Shown here one piece after another: positions 1 through 5,171 of a stretch of 5,171 nt of DNA (position 1 is the first letter of the stretch; every line of letters starts with the position of its first letter). The translations under genes were made by a program, and so were the position numbers. Source of the DNA: an uncultured Flavobacteriales bacterium (GTDB taxonomy: Bacteria > Bacteroidota > Bacteroidia > Flavobacteriales_D > Sanyastnellaceae); NCBI GenBank assembly GCA_937890245.1, contig CALACF010000282.1:1-5171 (forward strand), given 5' to 3'. A model generated the notes under the pieces. That model was not told the origin of the DNA. It did no database searches and saw only the letters and a list, made by a program, of their open reading frames with translations.

Positions 1-1
1 T

Positions 2-586
2 ATTGAAGACAAGCACGACGCGCTTTCTGGCATGATCGACCGCCGTTCTGGCCGTTACAAGATGTTTGCCGATACCATCGATGCGGACATCAAGCAGATG
101 CAGGGCTTCCACAACGATCGTCGCCTTGCAGCTGGTGAATCTCGTGAGATGCAGTTTGAAGCCATCCATCGCAAGGCTGACAAGGCCCATCAGCTGGGCC
201 GTGGAGAACGCAACCGCCGCCTAGATAACCTGCGCGAAATAGAGCGCGAAACCATGCGTCAGAATCTGGCCAGCCAGCAGCAACAACTTCAATCCGAAGT
301 CCGCTCAGCAGCTGCTGTCCGTGAAGTCGAAGGCAAATACGCCGGTCAATCACGCAACGCCGATGATTACATCGCGGTGCCGGCCATGGACGACATCGCG
401 GTGGGAATCACCGAGCGCTCCTATGAGCAAGGCAACGCTTTGATCATCGAGCGCACGGTACGCAACGGAAACGAGGTCGTTGTCTACCGCAAGACCATCG
501 CCAAATATGGCGTCTACTACTTCAAGAACAACCACAGCATCTCGGAAGATGTTTGGATCTTGGAGACCTTCGAAGTCAGGGACTGA
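2..586 (+). CDS. 3' end of a coiled-coil protein with a conserved-looking C-terminal module (partial)
   Basis: The reading frame is open from the left edge to the TGA at 584-586, giving 194 residues; the true start is outside the window, and the first in-window ATG (32) is probably internal. About the first 105 residues are rich in Arg, Glu, Gln, Lys and Ala with few prolines or glycines (for example QQQQ, and NRRLDNLREIERE), as expected for a long helical coiled coil. After a short polar linker the character changes to a beta-rich module of about 75 residues: GITERSYEQGN, then IIERTVRNGNEVVVYRKTI, then KYGVYYFKNNHSIS, ending DVWILETFEVRD. From memory, similar C-terminal tails (GN..viER.v..GN.v..Y.K....G.yyFkN..sIs...W..ET) occur on large proteins of marine Bacteroidota; this is recollection, not a search. 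No T9SS sorting motif or transmembrane segment is visible in this part. The function is unknown. It converges on the hydrolase gene, with only 4 bases between the stops. Confidence 0.85.
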   Translation: MEDKHDALSGMIDRRSGRYKMFADTIDADIKQMQGFHNDRRLAAGESREMQFEAIHRKADKAHQLGRGERNRRLDNLREIERETMRQNLASQQQQLQSEVRSAAAVREVEGKYAGQSRNADDYIAVPAMDDIAVGITERSYEQGNALIIERTVRNGNEVVVYRKTIAKYGVYYFKNNHSISEDVWILETFEVRD

Positions 587-614
587 TCGCTCAGTCTGAG
601 CGACTGATCATCAG
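587..614. terminator. Inverted repeat at the convergent gene junction, possible bidirectional terminator
   Basis: The arms TCGCTCAG (587-594) and CTGAGCGA (596-603) are perfect reverse complements around one base. As RNA this would fold to about a 7-bp stem with a 3-base loop. An outer pairing of CTGAT (583-587) with ATCAG (610-614) could extend it over a bulge. The repeat covers the stop codon of the minus-strand hydrolase (591-593) and begins directly after the plus-strand stop (584-586). GACTGATC also occurs twice as a direct repeat (581-588 and 602-609). No T-run follows on either strand, so it is not a canonical intrinsic terminator. The symmetry and position suggest it ends transcription in both directions, but this is inference. 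Confidence 0.4.
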
Positions 615-3600
615 CCTTGCGCTTGCGCCCGTTTGCTCGTCAAAGACCAAGTACAACCCCGGCGACCAGCCGCCGCAGTCAAGCTTTGCTTTTCCACTGG
701 CCCATTGCTGGCGCATCTTCAAGCGGCCATCTGGCATCAGCACGCGGAACCAGGACCCCGTATGATCGCTGCACTCGAGATGAACCCAGCGCTGTGCAGC
801 TGGATTGGGGTGAACCACAAGGCCTTCTACAACTTCCTGTGATTTGCGGTCTGCCCCCGGACACGGCCGATCGCCTACCGCTGCATTGTCAACGGCAACC
901 ACCACCGTCTGCTCAGTGCATCCGGGGATCAGTACGTGCAAGCCGGTTTGAATCTGCCAAATCGAGGTCGGCCAGTCCCAGGATTGGCCAGGAATAGGCC
1001 AGTTCAATGCTTGCCCGCAGCCCACGTTGACAGTGTTGCCGTCCACCGTGCCCTCAGCCCAGTTCAAATTATTGTTCCCGAAGTGGTTGGATCCATGGGC
1101 GAGCAGGGGCAGGGGGGCGCGGTCGAGCATCAAGTGGGTGCCGTTCATCTCGAAGCGGTTCCAGCCCTGATCGGGCGCGGACATTTCCAAGGCAGCCCTG
1201 CGCGCCAGGATGGCCAAATCGCAATGGATGAATTGGTTGCAGCTGAGTTTTCCTGACCCATCAGCCAATTCCAACCCCGTCTCAAGCTCCAAAAATTCGC
1301 AGCGCTCAAAATGCTGAGTCCCGCCGCCTGCCAGTCGCACACCCAAACCGCCTTGGTGAAAGATGCAATCGTAAAAGCGCGACGACAGCTCGAGCTGTTC
1401 GCCCGAAAGCGGCGCGTCTTCTAGGTCGGCAAACCGCCAATTCAGCCACCCACCGCCAACATCAATCGGAGCGCCTGCGAAGGCAGTCGCATCTAGTTTC
1501 CACTGTCCGTTGTGGTGCAGAAAGTGCATGCCTGTAAAGACGCATTCCTCCATCTCCACTCTGGCGTTGCTTTCCCAATGCGCACCCGAAGACCCGTGAC
1601 CCCTCACATGCTCCAGATCCCACGCGCTGTGGCTTTCTAGCAGGGCGCCGGCTTCAAGATTCACGCTCACATGGTCCCAACCCATCTGTCCTGCGCCCGC
1701 AAATGCCAACCCGGCTTGTGCGCCCAAATTAATGCTGCACCCTGTACCCGATCCAGAGATGATCAGCTCGGATGCCTCTTCCAGGCTGAACTGTGCTGCG
1801 TTGCCGCTCCCGATAACCAAGGAGGCCTGCCCGTTCATATTGCAGACCAAGCCTGCATCTTCTTCCAGGAAGACTTGACCACCCAGCTGAATTTGTGCCT
1901 GGTCCAGTAGATTCCAACTGACATCTTCACCGACGAACACCGTTGACCCTTGGTCGAGCAGCAGCTCGGCTCCCGCCGAAATTTCCAAGATCGTGTTGCG
2001 CAGGTCTAGCACGCTTCCGCTGTGAAGATGCAGGCGGCTGCCGCTGTGGATGCGGATGACCGCGCCTTGGGCCGTGAATTGGCTGCCGTCGAGCAGTTGG
2101 AAATGGACGGCAGTTCCGCCGCCGCCCAAATCGAGTAAGCCTTCGATGAGCAGCCCCGTTCCACAAGGCAGCAGTTCGAGCTGACCGGGTTGTTCCCCTG
2201 CTTGCGCTAAATCTGGAGCGTATGCCGCCAATCCCGCATGCAATCCAAGTTGGCCCGAAGGGGCGCAATGCGCACTTCGGAGTTGCCATGCGTGGCCTGC
2301 CGTACATATCAAGTTGCGCTCATCGACTACATATTCGAGGTCTAAAGGCAGGTGGGTTGCATCAAGTGCATCGAGCAAGAACGCCATGTTACCCGGGTTG
2401 ATTTCGGAATGGGGCTCATTGAGAGGTGCGATGTAGGCCGCGTCAAATGGGCTACCCAAGGTGCTTGAGTCTGTGAGGGAATCAGGTACGTGCCATGTCC
2501 AACCTGGGTGCAAGACCGAGCCCAATGCACTGGTTGTCGCGATGAATGAGTGCAAAGGCTGAAAGTCTTCCGGGCCGATGTGGGGTGCGCCAAAAAGGCC
2601 CGCTAATGATCCGCTTGGGAAATTGGCATCGAGCGTGTCATTGAGAATCCCCACCAACTGGGCTATCGAGGGCCGTGTGCCACCGGGGCAAAAGTCCAGA
2701 TGGCCCGCTTCAGCGAGGTCGCTTGTGTCGAAATTTCCGGACAACTCAACAAATGGTTCGTCTGCCTCACAGAAGATGGGCAGTTTCAAATACGACGTGA
2801 CGGGCTGGCTAGGGCTGCCCAAAGGGTGGTTCGGGTCGCCTGGCAATCCGTGGATTTCAACCGAAAATAGCTCGGTCCATTCAGTCATCGCTTCGCTCCA
2901 TTCTAAGGCGCTGAAGCTGTAATCGAGCAGGGGCTGGCCGTTCCCGGGCAGCGGGTCTTGCCCCCCGTTTGCAATGCCGATGTTGTAACTCTGTTGCGGC
3001 CATCCCAATGCATCCAGCTCTTCCTGGTACTGGGTCCGTACATCGGGCACGCCATCGAGCTGATAGCGCAGCAACTGCCGCGCGGCCGGGCTTTGAAGTG
3101 CACTTGCAAGGGCACTTGGGGCGCTGCTTATTTGGGATAAATCCTGCACCAACTGTTGCAATCCCAACGGGATGTTGGCCCCATTGTGCGGGGAATCCAG
3201 GGATAAGTAGGCCGCAGCGCAGGGCCACTGGCCGTCATTCTCCATCGAGCACAAAGCCCAACGCGCAATCTGTCCTCCCATGCTCGCTCCGCCCACCACA
3301 GCGGGCTCGATGCCCACCTGATATTGGCGGATCAAGGCGAGGATTTTTCGCAGGACGGCGGCGTTTGCACGAATATCTGCCGTCCCGTCTGCAAAATCTA
3401 CCAGCACCAAGTCGTATCCGCGCTCGAGCAACGAGTCGAGCAATACGGGCATCATCGCCATCATCGGGTAATTCGTCTGATCGCAGCCCCAGAATGCGTC
3501 CCACCCAAAATCGCCCAGCTGCGTCGCCCCAGCCCCCCAAACTTCGGCTTCTCCGCTCTGCCCGAAGTCGATGCCTTCGCAAAACAAAAAGGGCCGGTCC

Positions 3601-3806
3601 AACACCGTTCCGTTGTCGTGGAAATATGTGTTGGCCTCATACGTGGCCCCACCCCAATCGGCAACCACGTGGTATTCGCTCTCCCAACTCGCTGGCCAGG
3701 GCGGCGACATCGGATCCGGCGCACAACTCTGCCCAAACAAGCTTGAAAATACGGACGTAATGCCCCAGGCCACCATCACGGCAGCTCCCATCAAAATGCA
3801 CTTCAT
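591..3806 (-). CDS. T9SS-exported alpha/beta-hydrolase (lipase/esterase-like) with beta-helix region
   Basis: A 1071-residue secreted protein. Residues 1 to about 26 form a signal peptide (K2, a hydrophobic core, an end at ...FGQS); ATGs at codons 6 and 11 are alternative starts but would lose K2. Residues about 70-485 look like an alpha/beta hydrolase: FLFCEGIDFG (73-82), LVLVDFADG (133-141) and R.N.A (146-149) precede the nucleophile elbow GASMGG with Ser175, followed by SLDSPHNGANIPLG (202-215). A likely catalytic His is H466 in NEPHSEIN; I cannot assign the acid residue. Bacteroidota lipase-like proteins share this pattern (EGFD, DF.DG, GASMGG.vAR, DSPH.GAN). Residues about 560-925 resemble a right-handed parallel beta-helix, with short strands such as SGSRLHLHSGSVLDL and repeated C-[VIE]-F turns (755-757, 814-816, 836-838). 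Residues about 994-1071 form a type A T9SS sorting domain: VVHPNPA, then GGWSPGLYLV, ending in RLMISRSD. It is therefore probably a surface or released hydrolase; the ester substrate is unknown. It is downstream of and coupled to the lipoprotein gene, with no Shine-Dalgarno sequence at the start. Confidence 0.93.
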   Translation of the reverse strand: MKCILMGAAVMVAWGITSVFSSLFGQSCAPDPMSPPWPASWESEYHVVADWGGATYEANTYFHDNGTVLDRPFLFCEGIDFGQSGEAEVWGAGATQLGDFGWDAFWGCDQTNYPMMAMMPVLLDSLLERGYDLVLVDFADGTADIRANAAVLRKILALIRQYQVGIEPAVVGGASMGGQIARWALCSMENDGQWPCAAAYLSLDSPHNGANIPLGLQQLVQDLSQISSAPSALASALQSPAARQLLRYQLDGVPDVRTQYQEELDALGWPQQSYNIGIANGGQDPLPGNGQPLLDYSFSALEWSEAMTEWTELFSVEIHGLPGDPNHPLGSPSQPVTSYLKLPIFCEADEPFVELSGNFDTSDLAEAGHLDFCPGGTRPSIAQLVGILNDTLDANFPSGSLAGLFGAPHIGPEDFQPLHSFIATTSALGSVLHPGWTWHVPDSLTDSSTLGSPFDAAYIAPLNEPHSEINPGNMAFLLDALDATHLPLDLEYVVDERNLICTAGHAWQLRSAHCAPSGQLGLHAGLAAYAPDLAQAGEQPGQLELLPCGTGLLIEGLLDLGGGGTAVHFQLLDGSQFTAQGAVIRIHSGSRLHLHSGSVLDLRNTILEISAGAELLLDQGSTVFVGEDVSWNLLDQAQIQLGGQVFLEEDAGLVCNMNGQASLVIGSGNAAQFSLEEASELIISGSGTGCSINLGAQAGLAFAGAGQMGWDHVSVNLEAGALLESHSAWDLEHVRGHGSSGAHWESNARVEMEECVFTGMHFLHHNGQWKLDATAFAGAPIDVGGGWLNWRFADLEDAPLSGEQLELSSRFYDCIFHQGGLGVRLAGGGTQHFERCEFLELETGLELADGSGKLSCNQFIHCDLAILARRAALEMSAPDQGWNRFEMNGTHLMLDRAPLPLLAHGSNHFGNNNLNWAEGTVDGNTVNVGCGQALNWPIPGQSWDWPTSIWQIQTGLHVLIPGCTEQTVVVAVDNAAVGDRPCPGADRKSQEVVEGLVVHPNPAAQRWVHLECSDHTGSWFRVLMPDGRLKMRQQWASGKAKLDCGGWSPGLYLVFDEQTGASARLMISRSD

Positions 3807-3809
3807 GAC

Positions 3810-4403
3810 TCAGAAATTCAGCTTCAACGTATCCAGCCCGAAGGCCTCAAAAGTCAGCGCCACCCCATCGATCTCGGGCGCACCTGGCGCCTCACAACCC
3901 CAGTACGAAAAGCCAAACTGCACCGCTTCGTCCGACCAAAATTCACGGCTATTCCCGTCAAACGCCAGCCTCCGTTCAAACGGCATCTCCAGCCCACTCA
4001 CAGCTTCCGCAGAGCCGCCAAATGGCTTCCCGACGATCTCTACATGCCACAAACGCGGAAACACAACCTCCACAGGCGCACCTTCATACCCCGCCGGGTA
4101 CAACACGTCTTGGGCCACCAAGCCGAACCCGCCCGGCTCCACCAGCTCCAAGCGCTGGCCAGCCTCACCGGGCCGAACCACCCTCCCCGCAGCGTCGGTC
4201 CATTGCAGCACGGGGGCCGTCAGGCCGCCCGATGCTCCAAACGAACCTCCGCTCGACCACCGAACGGGCGTACCCGCCAAAGGCTCGCCTGAGCAGTCTC
4301 TCAATTGGACTTCCAATAAAACGGGTTCAAGGGGACGGCATCCTACGAGCAAGACGGCGATAAAAAATGCCAGCAAGGGCATGGCGATTGGCAAGATTCT
4401 CAT
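3810..4403 (-). CDS. Putative lipoprotein of unknown function, first gene of the hydrolase operon
   Basis: I do not recognise the family. The chosen start (ATG at 4401-4403) gives 197 residues opening with R2, a hydrophobic stretch and a lipobox L-V-G-C, so Cys22 would be the lipidated residue. The frame is open upstream to an ATG at 4523, but that 40-residue extension is polar and would bury the signal peptide. A second possible start is the ATG at 4380-4382 (codon 8). After the cysteine comes R-P-L-E-P, without the acidic residues right after Cys that mark known Bacteroidota surface-lipoprotein export signals, so a periplasm-facing location is more likely. The first half (EVQLRDCSGEPLAGTPVRW, then LQWTDAAGRV) reads like a small beta-sandwich of the carboxypeptidase-regulatory or transthyretin-like kind. 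The second half is beta-rich and aromatic. Cys37 and Cys170 could form a disulfide. The stop codon is followed by one codon (GTC) and then the hydrolase ATG, in the same frame, so co-expression is nearly certain. It could assist or anchor the hydrolase, but nothing shows this directly. Confidence 0.8.
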   Translation of the reverse strand: MRILPIAMPLLAFFIAVLLVGCRPLEPVLLEVQLRDCSGEPLAGTPVRWSSGGSFGASGGLTAPVLQWTDAAGRVVRPGEAGQRLELVEPGGFGLVAQDVLYPAGYEGAPVEVVFPRLWHVEIVGKPFGGSAEAVSGLEMPFERRLAFDGNSREFWSDEAVQFGFSYWGCEAPGAPEIDGVALTFEAFGLDTLKLNF

Positions 4404-4568
4404 GATTCTCAAAATTGAATTGTTAGTGTTGGCAAGGTGCGCAGGAGATTTTGGGCGATCCTCTCCGTTTACAAGCAGAAACGAACGTCCACAAATCAGG
4501 AGGCTATTCACTGCGCAATCCAATCATCTCATTGCCCTACTTTGCGCCCAGAATTCGCTTCGCAATCC
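4404..4568. promoter_or_regulatory. Divergent intergenic region, 165 bases, between lipoprotein operon and transporter
   Basis: No coding signal is convincing here. Because genes leave in both directions, promoters for both must lie in or near it. On the minus strand, CAATTTTG (4410-4417) matches five of six fixed bases of the Bacteroidota -7 element TAnnTTTG and has TTG 15 bases upstream, shorter than the usual spacing; it lies only 6 bases from the lipoprotein ATG, so the transcript would be nearly leaderless. On the plus strand, CTACTTTG (4537-4544) keeps only the TTTG of that element. Neither is strong. A 9-base direct repeat CGCAATCCA occurs at 4514-4522 and 4561-4569, the second copy touching the transporter start codon. 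The region is richer in A and T near the lipoprotein start, as is common in front of Bacteroidota genes. Confidence 0.45.
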
Positions 4569-5171
4569 ATGCAACAGAAAAGCCTCGGCACCTTCGCCGT
4601 CTTTATGACAGCCATCTCCACGATTCTCGGGGCTGTGCTGTTTCTGCGTTTCGGGTATGCGATCGGTCACGTGGGACTCGGTGCCACTTTGCTGATCATC
4701 GTGATCGGTCATTTGGTAACGATACCGGCGGCATTGGCTGTGGCTGAAATTGCTACAAATCAGAAGGTTGAGGGCGGTGGTGCGTATTTTATGATCAGCC
4801 GCTCGTTTGGCTTGAGTATCGGTGGGGCGATCGGCATTGCGCTGTTTCTCAGCCAGGCAATCAGCGTTGCATTCTACATCATAGCCTTCACGATCTCAAC
4901 CCGAGATGTGCTCGCGTGGCTTGAGGCGACGCACCAAATCATCGTGTCGCCCGCCGCGGTGAACTACGGATTCATGGCGCTTCTCACCGCGCTAATGCTG
5001 ACAAAGGGCGCAAAGGTTGGGGTGAAGGCCTTGTATGGCGTGGTGGCAGTTTTGTTCGTGGCCCTCGTGTCGTTTTTCCTAGGAACGGGCGAGACCCAAA
5101 CCGTGCTAGACGCCACCGCTACGATCCCATCCCAAATCCTGACGCCAGACAATCAGGTCATTGAGCGCTTT
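4569..5171 (+). CDS. Cation-chloride-cotransporter-like APC-superfamily permease, N-terminal part (partial)
   Basis: The ATG at 4569 opens a frame of 201 codons that stays open to the right edge, so the protein is cut off. It begins MQQKSLGTFAVF, matching the usual short KxGTFxGVF start of the family. TM1 (about 10-30) carries ILGAVLFLRFGYAIGHVG, close to the LGV.xFLRxGwvVG hallmark of cation-chloride cotransporters. TM2 spans about 38-60. The loop and TM3 hold IATNQKVEGGGAYFMISRS (61-79), then FGLSIGGAIGIALFLSQAIS, the strongest family signature (GGAYxMISRSLG in animal NKCC/KCC proteins). TM4 and TM5 follow at about 133-145 and 151-171. In the family these proteins move chloride with Na+ and/or K+ across the inner membrane, and full-length members have about 12 TM segments. 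Bacterial homologs have sometimes been annotated as amino acid permeases, so the substrate is uncertain. There is no Shine-Dalgarno sequence directly before the start. It is divergent from the lipoprotein/hydrolase operon, with no evident functional link. Confidence 0.92.
   Translation, partial: MQQKSLGTFAVFMTAISTILGAVLFLRFGYAIGHVGLGATLLIIVIGHLVTIPAALAVAEIATNQKVEGGGAYFMISRSFGLSIGGAIGIALFLSQAISVAFYIIAFTISTRDVLAWLEATHQIIVSPAAVNYGFMALLTALMLTKGAKVGVKALYGVVAVLFVALVSFFLGTGETQTVLDATATIPSQILTPDNQVIERF

Noticed and set aside
2969..3760. A 263-codon plus-strand open frame antisense to the hydrolase domain
   Set aside because: Low-complexity Arg/Pro/Ser translation opposite the conserved catalytic region; no domain or start signal.
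4498..4503. A perfect AGGAGG ahead of the transporter
   Set aside because: No ATG, GTG or TTG start lies at a suitable distance in any useful frame; the transporter ATG is 65 bases further on. Strong Shine-Dalgarno sites are also rarely used in Bacteroidota.
4404..4523. A 40-codon upstream extension of the lipoprotein from an ATG at 4523
   Set aside because: It would place a polar segment before the lipoprotein signal peptide and consume most of the divergent promoter region.
3571..4608. A 345-codon plus-strand open frame antisense to the lipoprotein gene and the start of the hydrolase gene
   Set aside because: Its translation is Ser/Pro/Arg/Thr-rich without domains, and it covers the well-supported signal-peptide and lipobox coding sequences as well as the start of the transporter. 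It is a by-product of GC-rich coding sequence on the other strand.
4451..4747. A 98-codon plus-strand frame overlapping the transporter start
   Set aside because: It is out of frame with the clear cotransporter sequence and shows no recognisable features.
1..5171. RNA genes, CRISPR repeats, insertion sequences or phage genes
   Set aside because: No clustered repeats, tRNA-like arms, transposase motifs or terminal inverted repeats were seen; almost all of the window is accounted for by four protein genes.

Overview
The window looks like a piece of a fairly GC-rich Bacteroidota chromosome, probably of the Flavobacteriales type. The strongest evidence is a 1071-residue secreted protein that ends in a typical type A sorting domain of the type IX secretion system (T9SS), an export route known only from this phylum and close relatives. 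The near absence of Shine-Dalgarno sequences before the starts fits the same assignment. No phage, transposon, CRISPR or RNA gene is visible.

Layout, left to right. (1) Positions 2-586, plus strand: the 3' end of a gene whose start lies outside the window. It encodes a charged, glutamine-rich coiled coil followed by a compact C-terminal module of about 75 residues. (2) Positions 591-3806, minus strand: a large exported protein with a signal peptide, an alpha/beta-hydrolase (lipase/esterase-like) domain with a G-A-S-M-G nucleophile elbow, a right-handed parallel beta-helix-like region and a T9SS sorting domain. Genes 1 and 2 converge, with 4 bases between their stop codons and an inverted repeat lying over the junction. 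(3) Positions 3810-4403, minus strand: a 197-residue putative lipoprotein directly upstream of the hydrolase gene. It lies in the same reading frame and is separated from the hydrolase start by only a TGA stop and one codon, so the two almost certainly form an operon. (4) Positions 4404-4568: a 165-base divergent intergenic region that should hold promoters for both directions. (5) Positions 4569-5171, plus strand: the first 201 codons of a cation-chloride-cotransporter-like (APC superfamily) membrane transporter, which runs off the right edge.

How they work together: the lipoprotein and hydrolase probably act together at the cell envelope or surface, the hydrolase being exported by T9SS and either attached to the surface or released. 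The partial coiled-coil gene and the transporter are on the other strand and show no evident functional link to this pair. The most notable content is the hydrolase/beta-helix/T9SS architecture and its close coupling with an unrecognised lipoprotein. I found no clear sign of a wholly new system.
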